This document shows positions 1-6,283 of a stretch of DNA of 41,164 bases, piece by piece. A program made the translations under genes and the position numbers. The stretch covers positions 19,246 through 60,409 of the forward strand of contig NZHE01000029.1 in the NCBI GenBank assembly GCA_002691145.1. Direction: 5' to 3'. The DNA is from Rickettsiales bacterium (GTDB taxonomy: Bacteria; Pseudomonadota; Alphaproteobacteria; Methylaequorales; Methylaequoraceae). Below the pieces are notes generated by a model that did no database searches, was not told the origin of the DNA, and saw only the letters and a program-made list of their open reading frames with translations. Each line of letters begins with the position of its first letter. Position 1 is the first letter of the stretch.

Positions 1-164
1 GTTGAGGCAAGTTTATCTTTTTCTCTCGTATAGATTCCTTGTGCCCTCATATCATTTTGTTTCAAAGGGACTACTTCAGCATCTGGATCTCTACGTTTTA
101 TTGAGTGTTCGCAAACTTGGTATGCTATATCTTCTCTGGAGTCCCAACCGACATAAATTTTCAT
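1..164 (-). CDS. Glycosyltransferase-like protein, N-terminal fragment
   Basis: Reading the minus strand from the ATG at 162-164 gives an open frame to the window edge, 54 residues beginning MKIYVGWDSREDIAYQVCEH. This opening (a beta strand, then GWDSRE, then an amphipathic helix) resembles the N-terminus of small nucleotide-sugar glycosyltransferases common in marine T4-like phages. The family call is from memory of such sequences, not a search. The C-terminal part lies outside the window, so neither a DXD motif nor the length can be checked. A TAAATA element lies 5 nt upstream of the ATG, with no strong Shine-Dalgarno. The plus-strand frame over the same bases is a shadow. Confidence 0.6.
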   Translation of the reverse strand, partial: MKIYVGWDSREDIAYQVCEHSIKRRDPDAEVVPLKQNDMRAQGIYTREKDKLAS

Positions 165-169
165 GTAGA

Positions 170-177
170 TATTTAAT
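170..177 (-). promoter_or_regulatory. Late-promoter-like octamer ATTAAATA
   Basis: On the minus strand ATTAAATA ends 5 nt before the ATG of the glycosyltransferase-like gene. It fits the TAAATA core seen upstream of many genes here and resembles the T4 late promoter TATAAATA. Confidence 0.5.
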
Positions 178-194
178 CTCCAATAGAATGGTGG

Positions 195-818
195 TTAAGA
201 AAGTTGAGTGAGGCTATGGATTTCTTTCCAATCCTTTACTCTTGTTATTTCTGGATGACTGAATTGTTTGTTATATAAATGGTCTATTAATAGGGGTTTT
301 AAACCGCATTTAAGACCTTCTAAAGCGTTCTGCCACTTGTCCTCTACCCAAAACAGTCCGGTATTTTTAAACTCGTTTAAAGCGGTGGTTTTGCTGGCGC
401 CTGTCTCCAATATTAGGTAGTTTTGGAAAACATGATCTCCAAACAGTTCAACTAGTCTTTTTTTTCGCAATATTTGTGCAGGTACATCTGAGGTCTGTGA
501 TGTTATTGGTATAAAAGTCCAACCTTCCGCGGCCATTAACTTTACCCAAGTAATTGAATTTGGCATAGGAGGCTGTGTGTACATCCACGCACTTCTATTG
601 AATTCTCGTATTTCTTGTTGTATTTGCCATGCTTCAATACCAAATCGTTTTTCCATTGCATATTCGGATTCCATATTTGGTAATAAATTGTAGGTTTGGA
701 TTCTTTGGCCCTTTTGGTCAAAATGGCTTCTTTTGAGCATCCATTGTGTAAAATGGTTTTCCCATTCTAAAAGTACACCGTCGACGTCTGTTAAGATTAT
801 TCTATTTGAGCGTGGCAT
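195..818 (-). CDS. HAD-superfamily phosphatase-like protein
   Basis: This 207-residue protein carries the four haloacid dehalogenase motifs. Motif I is TDVDGVL with nucleophile D11 and general acid D13. Motif II is PITS at about 104-107, motif III is the lysine of ASKTTAL (K143), and motif IV is WVEDKWQNA (about D160). The cap region between motifs I and II is about 90 residues. Such enzymes dephosphorylate small metabolites or nucleic acid ends; the substrate cannot be read here. Its start overlaps the end of uvsY by 17 nt, so it is translated with the recombination genes, which would suit a nucleotide or DNA-end phosphatase. That role is inference. Confidence 0.75.
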   Translation of the reverse strand: MPRSNRIILTDVDGVLLEWENHFTQWMLKRSHFDQKGQRIQTYNLLPNMESEYAMEKRFGIEAWQIQQEIREFNRSAWMYTQPPMPNSITWVKLMAAEGWTFIPITSQTSDVPAQILRKKRLVELFGDHVFQNYLILETGASKTTALNEFKNTGLFWVEDKWQNALEGLKCGLKPLLIDHLYNKQFSHPEITRVKDWKEIHSLTQLS

Positions 819-1260
819 CTTCCATACCTGCTACTCGTAGTTTCACAATATTTGTAAGTTGCCATTGTTTTTGATCTAAACCTTTAGTAATTCCTAACCA
901 TTTATTTCTTATTAAAGCAAACTCATTAATAATTTTTTCTAAGTCAACTACATCCTGTTCTCCGTCGACATATTTGTCTGCATCTCTACTACTCAAAACT
1001 TTATTGTATTTCTCAAGATAATTTCTAAATGTTTTTGATCTTAATCTCCGTTTTTCAATATTGAGATATTCAAGTATTGCTTCGATCTCTTGTAATTGAT
1101 TAAACCTCTGCTCTACAATGCCAGGTAAGGCGGCACTTGCTTTCTCGAGATTGCCATATATACCACATTCTCGTTTTGCCTGTGCTAGTTCGTCCTCGAA
1201 ATGCTTGATGCATTCTGGAATCAAACTTATGTTTTTGCTTACTTTATTATACCAACTCAT
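802..1260 (-). CDS. uvsY: UvsY recombination mediator
   Basis: This 152-residue, mostly helical protein matches the marine T4-like UvsY family. The diagnostic part is the second half, with LSSRDADKYVDGEQDVVDLE, then INEFALIRNKWLGITKGLD and an end of VKLRVAGMEDATL. UvsY loads UvsX recombinase onto single-stranded DNA covered by gp32. The gene sits downstream of uvsX with one small gene between them and overlaps that gene by 4 nt (ATGA type), so translation is probably coupled. Its length is close to T4 UvsY (137 residues). The basic segment IEKRRLRSKTFRNYLEKYNK is a plausible DNA-contact region (inference). Confidence 0.85.
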   Translation of the reverse strand: MSWYNKVSKNISLIPECIKHFEDELAQAKRECGIYGNLEKASAALPGIVEQRFNQLQEIEAILEYLNIEKRRLRSKTFRNYLEKYNKVLSSRDADKYVDGEQDVVDLEKIINEFALIRNKWLGITKGLDQKQWQLTNIVKLRVAGMEDATLK

Positions 1261-1505
1261 TCGTTATTGTCCGAATATTCATCATAGTAATCATCATCAC
1301 CTTCTTCGTCACCATAAACTGCATTAACCGCCTCTTCGTACTTGGGATCAAATTCTGCGGCCTGTTTTATTGCAGAATCTTCAACGCCCAATTCCTGCAA
1401 ACTATTAATAAAGTCCACAGCCGCGTCTAATTTCATTTTTTCTGGTATCCAATGTGATAAAGAACTCCATATTCGGTCAATGTGTTCGTGTTGCATCTCA
1501 ATCAT
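1257..1505 (-). CDS. Small acidic protein between uvsX and uvsY
   Basis: This 82-residue protein has a helical N-terminal half and a very acidic tail (GDEEGDDDYYDEYSDNNE). No family is recognised. The frame opens at 1505, 8 nt inside uvsX, but a second ATG at 1494-1496 sits directly after the uvsX TGA (TGAGATG) and is an equally good restart codon. It lies in the uvsX-uvsY transcription unit and overlaps uvsY by 4 nt. The tail resembles the acidic tails that let T4-type replication proteins compete for DNA-binding surfaces, so a partner of UvsX, UvsY or gp32 is possible but unproven. Confidence 0.75.
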   Translation of the reverse strand: MIEMQHEHIDRIWSSLSHWIPEKMKLDAAVDFINSLQELGVEDSAIKQAAEFDPKYEEAVNAVYGDEEGDDDYYDEYSDNNE

Positions 1506-2568
1506 TCATTTCTTCCTTGGAACTAGCAGAAGTTAATTCTTCTGTTGTTGATAATTTATCAAAATCATTCATCAACATTGTTAATTTATCTCCAGTCCAA
1601 GATTTTCTGAAATCAAGATGTTCTTTACCTGCCGAGTCTACATATTTTAATCTGTTGCCCTGTTGAGTCAAAATGCCTTTTTTCTCAAACAAATCAACAA
1701 GTCCGCTGTACGGATCCATTCCTGTATCATACGGAATCTTTACTTGTACACTCTCAAATGGTTTAGCATATCTTGTTTTCATTACCTTACAAGCCGCTCT
1801 AATACCTCTCACATCAGATATTTTGTTACCTTTTTCGTCCTCTTTAAGTTTTAATTTTTTCATTGCAACCACAATTGAACTTGCATATATGAATCCTTGG
1901 CCACCTGATATCTTGTCATCTGGATCAAACATATCTTGTGATGCGTATGTATGATTTGTAGCCATAAGTCCTACGTTCCATGAACCAAACATATTAACAC
2001 AGTTTCTTACAAGTGCTGTCAATGCCTTAGGTTTTCTACCTAAGTCACCTTTCATTTCACCTTTTTGAAACTGGTCTACATCTGTTGGAGTTAGTAACAT
2101 ACCTAAACTGTCTATTACAAATAATACTTTAGGTGCACCTTCTCTGTTCTCCGAGTGTTCTGTTTTGTACTCTTTCATAAACTCAGATACAGTTTTTGCT
2201 ACATCATCAACCATTGATAAACTTAACTTTAATAATTTTTTTTCATCTGTGTCAACGCCTAGTGCTTTCAACCATGCTTCGTCTAGTGCATTCTCTGAAT
2301 CAATTAATATTACGAATATACCTTGGTCCTGTGCGTTTTTAATAATGTTGCCTGATGCTATGTAAGATTTACCTGCACCAGACTCACCGGCAAGTACTGA
2401 TACTTTGCCTAGGGGAATACCTTTGTTAAAATCACCAGATATCAAATAATTTAATGCATAGTTGCCTGTTGATATCCAATCTGTTGGATCACTAAAACCT
2501 ATACCCAATCCGGATATAGACTTTGTAATGCTTTTTCTAAATTTAGTTGCGTCAAATGGTTTTGTCAT
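1498..2568 (-). CDS. uvsX: UvsX RecA-like recombinase
   Basis: This 356-residue protein is a T4 UvsX-type strand-exchange ATPase. Walker A is GESGAGKS at residues 61-68 and Walker B is KVLFVIDSLG at about 147-156. A RecA-like core follows with ATNHTYASQD and the SGGQGFIYASSIVVAM segment. UvsX forms filaments on single-stranded DNA with help from UvsY and drives recombination-dependent replication. The length is close to T4 UvsX (391 residues). The C-terminus is Ser/Glu-rich (TTEELTSASSKEEMND). Upstream bases have only a weak Shine-Dalgarno. Together with gp32 and uvsY it forms the recombination module of this window. Confidence 0.95.
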   Translation of the reverse strand: MTKPFDATKFRKSITKSISGLGIGFSDPTDWISTGNYALNYLISGDFNKGIPLGKVSVLAGESGAGKSYIASGNIIKNAQDQGIFVILIDSENALDEAWLKALGVDTDEKKLLKLSLSMVDDVAKTVSEFMKEYKTEHSENREGAPKVLFVIDSLGMLLTPTDVDQFQKGEMKGDLGRKPKALTALVRNCVNMFGSWNVGLMATNHTYASQDMFDPDDKISGGQGFIYASSIVVAMKKLKLKEDEKGNKISDVRGIRAACKVMKTRYAKPFESVQVKIPYDTGMDPYSGLVDLFEKKGILTQQGNRLKYVDSAGKEHLDFRKSWTGDKLTMLMNDFDKLSTTEELTSASSKEEMND

Positions 2569-2575
2569 ATTTTGC

Positions 2576-2674
2576 CTATAATATAATCCATAGGATAATC
2601 AAAACAAGAATAACCCATGCGGGTATTTGTTTATAGAGAATCCAATCGATTGCCTTTTTAATTTGTCTTTTCAT
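2576..2674 (-). CDS. Putative 32-residue membrane mini-protein
   Basis: The 163-nt gap between gp32 and uvsX holds an ATG-to-TAG frame encoding MKRQIKKAIDWILYKQ followed by IPAWVILVLIILWIIL. A positively charged amphipathic N-terminus precedes a single hydrophobic segment of about 16 residues, ending right before uvsX. This layout is typical of phage membrane mini-proteins. The ribosome binding site is poor (AAGG only 2 nt from the ATG), and 33 open codons in AT-rich DNA can arise by chance. The non-random charge-then-hydrophobic pattern is the main support. No family is recognised. Confidence 0.45.
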   Translation of the reverse strand: MKRQIKKAIDWILYKQIPAWVILVLIILWIIL

Positions 2675-2690
2675 ACCTTATATTAACATA

Positions 2691-2721
2691 CAAGGCCCTG
2701 ACAGTCAATATCAAGGCCTTG
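2691..2721 (-). repeat. Inverted repeat CAAGGCC/GGCCTTG downstream of gp32
   Basis: A 7-bp perfect stem (2691-2697 with 2715-2721, 17-nt loop) lies just past the gp32 stop. The right arm is itself part of the palindrome CAAGGCCTTG. There is no T-run on the minus-strand side, so it is at best a weak terminator or an RNA-processing or stability hairpin. Confidence 0.4.
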
Positions 2722-2731
2722 GTATTTTAGG

Positions 2732-3721
2732 TTAGTTACTTTGTCTTGCACGAATCAATTTCAGTATATCTTCTGCTCTTTTGGCGCTGTCACCATTTCC
2801 ATTTGCCTCTGGTGCTGGTGTTGTCGCTGTTGGATTTGCAGTGGTAGTTACTGTTTGTTCTGCAACTGTATTAGTTGCTGATGCAGTGTCAACTGGTGCA
2901 GGTTTACTTGCTTGTGGAGTTACCACTCTAGGTGCAGATGTTCCTGCCGGTCTAAAGTATTGTCCATATTTTTCCAAGTCGTATGCTTCACCTTCAACAG
3001 ATTGTTCAAATAATTCTTTAATTATTTTTACTTCTGATTCTGTTGGTTCTTTTGGTCTGAAGTCATTTAAATTGTGCAAACCGTTTTTATCGATTGCCGC
3101 TCTTTCGGCCTCGTCTAAAGCACGTTCTCTTCTCGACCATTTGGACGTTGAGTAGTCAGCATATCCACCTTTAGAAGTTTTAGTTATTCTAAAGTCTACA
3201 CCTCTTACACTGTCAGTTGGCAGTTCTTCCATCTCTGGATCTAGTAATGCCGATCTAATAATGTTAAAGATCTGAGGACCAATTATAAATCTTCTGATTG
3301 GATTCTCAGGTGTAGTTTCTTCGTTAAGCGGATTTTGAACTACGAAACCTTGGAAAATATAACTTTTCTTTTTCCAATATTTTCTGCCCATGTCTTCCAT
3401 GCTTTTGTCTTTGAACCACGGTCTAACTTCAGTTAGCACTGGACAAGTTTTTCCATACATCTCCATACACGGAACTTGTACCTGCACTGGTTTAGAATCT
3501 GTCTGACCTTTTATACCTGCAAAAGGTAATTTAATCATATTCCTTTCAGTCCAGAAAAAAGTGTTGTTCGGATCCTTATCGGGTAAGAATCTAACAACTG
3601 CTTCCTGTCCTTCTTGAATATTCCAGTGTGGATAAATGGCGTTGTCGCCACCTGTTGATGAAGTGGAGCGATTCACTTCTTGAGATTTTAACTTCGCTCT
3701 TATTTCAGCCAATGTAGCCAT
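2732..3721 (-). CDS. 32: Single-stranded DNA-binding protein gp32
   Basis: This 329-residue protein is the T4-like gp32 that coats single-stranded DNA at forks and recombination intermediates. The N-terminus (MATLAEIRAKLKSQEVNRS) matches the basic cooperative-binding domain. The core has WNIQEGQEAVVRFLPDKDPNNTFFW and the family segment CMEMYGKTCPVLTEVRPWFKD. A Thr/Ala/Pro-rich linker of roughly 60 residues follows, then a short ending EDILKLIRARQSN. Only two cysteines (C85, C93) occur where T4 has a His-Cys3 zinc site, so the classical zinc site is not complete. The end is not strongly acidic like T4's. The ATG has a strong AGGAGG ribosome binding site and a sigma70-like promoter. Confidence 0.92.
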   Translation of the reverse strand: MATLAEIRAKLKSQEVNRSTSSTGGDNAIYPHWNIQEGQEAVVRFLPDKDPNNTFFWTERNMIKLPFAGIKGQTDSKPVQVQVPCMEMYGKTCPVLTEVRPWFKDKSMEDMGRKYWKKKSYIFQGFVVQNPLNEETTPENPIRRFIIGPQIFNIIRSALLDPEMEELPTDSVRGVDFRITKTSKGGYADYSTSKWSRRERALDEAERAAIDKNGLHNLNDFRPKEPTESEVKIIKELFEQSVEGEAYDLEKYGQYFRPAGTSAPRVVTPQASKPAPVDTASATNTVAEQTVTTTANPTATTPAPEANGNGDSAKRAEDILKLIRARQSN

Positions 3722-3761
3722 AATGTAAGCCTCCTATTTTGCCTATGTTTGTGCCTAAATG

Positions 3762-3807
3762 TATATTAAGCATTTCTTAATATACTACTATATTTATTAA
3801 ATGTCAA
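3762..3807 (-). promoter_or_regulatory. Sigma70-like promoter of gp32 overlapping an inverted repeat
   Basis: On the minus strand TTGACA (3802-3807) and TATATT (3779-3784) are separated by exactly 17 bp, a near-ideal bacterial promoter and unlike the TAAATA elements elsewhere. The -10 hexamer lies within one arm of a perfect 9-bp inverted repeat (TATATTAAG 3762-3770, CTTAATATA 3776-3784, 5-nt loop), and the predicted start point falls in or near the loop. The repeat could be an operator or a 5' hairpin in the gp32 mRNA. Confidence 0.7.
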
Positions 3808-3814
3808 GATTATT

Positions 3815-4687
3815 TTAAGTAAACTGACGGTATAATGCCTGTAAATCTTGGTTATTTGTCTTTTCTGCAATATCACGCATTTGTTTTATGATGCCTATCT
3901 CTTTATTGTAATATTCAATAGGATCACCTCTTTGCTTAAGAACATCAGATGCGTATATCCTCAACTTAATGTCGGGAAACTCTCTATCAAATTTGGTAAA
4001 ACTTTCAAGAAAATCTTCGGTGATTGTACCTTTTACATTAATATATAATTGGACTTCGTCTTCCGCACCATTAAGTATACCTTGTATTTCCTTTACCTTT
4101 TCTATAGTTTCGCTATTAGAATTATTTTTAAGATTATGAATAACCGAAACTCTTCTGCTCCTGCTTTGCACACCTAAAAATTCTTTGTCAAACCTGATTT
4201 TGTCAGTTTCGCCACAGCAATAGAAGTGTCCCATTTTATTTTTTAGTTCATTAAATGCTTTACTCCAGTCTTGCATAAAATTTATTTTATAAAGTTTAAG
4301 CACTCTAATTCTTGGTAACGATGCAATTACTTTTTGTAATTTCTCAACATTGTCTTCTCTGTAATCTATGTAAAAAGGCTCAAAATTTGTGGTGCCATCT
4401 TCCTTTGTTTGTGATATAAATTCATCTTGCCACTTGCCCCAAATACGCAAACTTTCTTTTCTTTTGGTGTTCCAGTATTCGTTTTTTTCTCGTTCATAAC
4501 AGAATTCACAACCATCAACTTGGTCACCATCAAGCATTTTCTTTCTTGCAATTTTTAAATTTTCAGTATTTTTCCGGTCTGACGCTGGGTCGTATTCAAC
4601 ATCTCTGTTGGCTCCGCATACTTTGGTTTTATTTCCTGGCAGGAATGTTAAACTTGTCCATGGATATGTGCAAAATGTCTTATTCAT
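3815..4687 (-). CDS. Twitch-type four-cysteine protein lacking the radical SAM core motif
   Basis: The chosen start gives 290 residues beginning MNKTFCTYPWTSLTFLPGNK; an upstream ATG at 4714 would overlap the neighbour by 35 nt instead of 8. The N-terminus has C6, C24, C60 and C63 (DGCEFCYERE), the same pattern as the N-terminal cluster of the adjacent radical SAM enzyme (C5, C23/C24, C78, C81). No CX3CX2C follows. The protein therefore looks like an auxiliary iron-sulfur (SPASM/twitch-like) module with a diverged C-terminal domain. It is translationally coupled to the radical SAM gene, which suggests a partner or substrate-recognition role (inference). Low GC and many Lys/Asn codons suggest acquired DNA. 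Confidence 0.6.
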   Translation of the reverse strand: MNKTFCTYPWTSLTFLPGNKTKVCGANRDVEYDPASDRKNTENLKIARKKMLDGDQVDGCEFCYEREKNEYWNTKRKESLRIWGKWQDEFISQTKEDGTTNFEPFYIDYREDNVEKLQKVIASLPRIRVLKLYKINFMQDWSKAFNELKNKMGHFYCCGETDKIRFDKEFLGVQSRSRRVSVIHNLKNNSNSETIEKVKEIQGILNGAEDEVQLYINVKGTITEDFLESFTKFDREFPDIKLRIYASDVLKQRGDPIEYYNKEIGIIKQMRDIAEKTNNQDLQALYRQFT

Positions 4688-5885
4688 ATAAAAATTGCAT
4701 TTCTGGAATAGCATCAGTTACTTTTTTTCCTCTAGATGCTTCCATTAATTTGTTGTGATTTCGTAGTTTTTCTAAGATTTGCGGATCTTTTACTTCAACA
4801 TCCTTTTCAATAATTTTAGCAAAGTTAGGAAAACGATCTTCTAAAGTTTTTGCATATTTTATCCTTTTTTCAAGTGGCATAACATAAGGAGACAGGTGAT
4901 CAACTCCCCACACACTATTGCTTATTACTTTGTATTGGTACTTGTCATCTAGATATTCTAGTAATTTTCCAATATTTAAAATATTATAGACTTGTAATGT
5001 ACTGATAATTTTAATATCCCAATTTTCATGTAAGTCAGACAATAAGTTTAAAGTGTTTTCACACTTTGACCATTTTGCTGGGTATCTTATGTACTCGTTA
5101 ACCCGATCAAAACCATCAATACTGTATCTAAGGTATCCTTTTTTGAATTTATTAAGTATTGGTATGAAATGTTTTGGAAATTGTTGACCGTTAGTGACAA
5201 TGTCTATTCTAATGTTTTTGGCATACTGGGTATGAGAAACATCAGTGATAAAATCCATAACGTTTCTATCAACCAGAGGTTCACCACCTCTAAATTCAAA
5301 AAAATTAATTTTGTCTAAATTGTTTTTTACTTGTTTTATGAAGTCAGAATTAGCAATGCTCAGTTTGTAATGACTTTTTGCTTTATCTATCTGGTCTATT
5401 TTATCTTTGTCTAAAAACTTACTGTGTTTCTTCCAGTCCTTGAACAAAAAATTACTACTGCCAGGACCACACATAGTACAACTTGAATCACAGGCAATAC
5501 TGAACCTAAAATCATACCATTGAGGTAGTGAAACCGAGTGGCCTGCTTGGTGTTGTCCTACCCTTTTTTCGATTTCAATGGGATCAAAATGAGAATTGTA
5601 TTTTTTACGCATCGTGAATACACCTTGATTGTTATGCGTGATGCATCTCGAACACGCTTTGTCAAATCCTCCAGTCAACATTTTGTTTCTGAAGTCCTTC
5701 ATGTATTCGCTGTTCCAAATGTCATGAAAATTATCAATATTTAGGTTAAATTTTTCAGAGCCTGGGTTATCGTACGTGCCTGTTTTTGTGATTCCTTCAG
5801 ATTTGTTGATGTTGCAACAAATTTTTGCCGTACCATCATGTCTAGCACTCAATCCAACAAAGGGAACATTGCAAAACGGTTTCAT
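4680..5885 (-). CDS. Twitch-domain radical SAM enzyme
   Basis: This 401-residue protein begins MKPFCNVPFVGLSARHDGTA with an N-terminal cysteine set (C5, C23, C24, C78, C81) typical of twitch/SPASM auxiliary clusters. The radical SAM CX3CX2C is FSIACDSSCTMCGPGSS (C132, C136, C139), and the SAM-binding FEFRGGEPL follows at about 197-204. These enzymes use a [4Fe-4S] cluster and S-adenosylmethionine to make 5'-deoxyadenosyl radicals; relatives modify peptides, sugars or cofactors. The substrate is unknown. It has its own TAAATA element 5 nt upstream and overlaps the next four-cysteine gene, so the two form a late-expressed pair. Confidence 0.85.
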   Translation of the reverse strand: MKPFCNVPFVGLSARHDGTAKICCNINKSEGITKTGTYDNPGSEKFNLNIDNFHDIWNSEYMKDFRNKMLTGGFDKACSRCITHNNQGVFTMRKKYNSHFDPIEIEKRVGQHQAGHSVSLPQWYDFRFSIACDSSCTMCGPGSSNFLFKDWKKHSKFLDKDKIDQIDKAKSHYKLSIANSDFIKQVKNNLDKINFFEFRGGEPLVDRNVMDFITDVSHTQYAKNIRIDIVTNGQQFPKHFIPILNKFKKGYLRYSIDGFDRVNEYIRYPAKWSKCENTLNLLSDLHENWDIKIISTLQVYNILNIGKLLEYLDDKYQYKVISNSVWGVDHLSPYVMPLEKRIKYAKTLEDRFPNFAKIIEKDVEVKDPQILEKLRNHNKLMEASRGKKVTDAIPEMQFLYE

Positions 5886-5890
5886 ACTGA

Positions 5891-5898
5891 TATTTACT
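5891..5898 (-). promoter_or_regulatory. Late-promoter-like octamer AGTAAATA
   Basis: AGTAAATA on the minus strand ends 5 nt before the ATG of the twitch radical SAM gene. No Shine-Dalgarno fits in between, so translation would be leaderless or nearly so. Confidence 0.55.
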
Positions 5899-5905
5899 CT
5901 AGATT

Positions 5906-6283
5906 TTAGGCTCTATTATAGTCATCTTCATACCTAGTGATGTCATCTTCTCCAAAATATGAGCCTTGTTGTATTTCTATAACAACCAATTGGTCTGTAT
6001 GATGTGTATTTTCTAATCTATGAATAGCACCTTGGGGTATATGAACTTGTTGTCCTTTTTCAAGGTAAATTTTTTCTTTATTAAGTGTTACTCTTGCGTA
6101 CCCTTGTTCAATTATCCAGTGTTCTTCCCTTTTTTTGTGCGATTGTAGGCTTAATTTACTTTTAGGATTTACTTTGATTACTTTAACATTAATGAGTTCA
6201 TTCTTGTAGATTTCCTTGAATGATCCCCATGGTCGTTTTTCTGAATTAAGATTTTGCGAGTCTAACGATGTCTGCAATTTCAT
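5906..6283 (-). CDS. Mannose-6-phosphate isomerase type II-like cupin
   Basis: This 125-residue single cupin domain matches the C-terminal isomerase domain of bifunctional mannose-1-phosphate guanylyltransferase/isomerases: KRPWGSF, then SLQSHKKREEHWIIEQG, IPQGAIHRLEN and IEIQQGSYFGEDDITRYEDDY. Likely metal ligands are H49, E54 and H88. Such proteins interconvert fructose-6-phosphate and mannose-6-phosphate at the start of GDP-mannose-derived sugar synthesis. The guanylyltransferase half is absent. The start overlaps the 3' end of the 718-residue gene by 38 nt, and no later ATG precedes the domain. Low GC and an accessory neighbourhood suggest transfer. Sugar-isomerase activity is inferred from the family; other sugar-phosphate roles are possible. 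Confidence 0.8.
   Translation of the reverse strand: MKLQTSLDSQNLNSEKRPWGSFKEIYKNELINVKVIKVNPKSKLSLQSHKKREEHWIIEQGYARVTLNKEKIYLEKGQQVHIPQGAIHRLENTHHTDQLVVIEIQQGSYFGEDDITRYEDDYNRA

Noticed and set aside
2-211. Plus-strand frame of 69 codons at the left edge
   Set aside because: It is antisense to a better minus-strand frame with a recognisable glycosyltransferase-like start and a promoter element.
2691-2721. Terminator call for the inverted repeat after gp32
   Set aside because: No T-run follows the stem on the minus strand; kept only as an inverted repeat.
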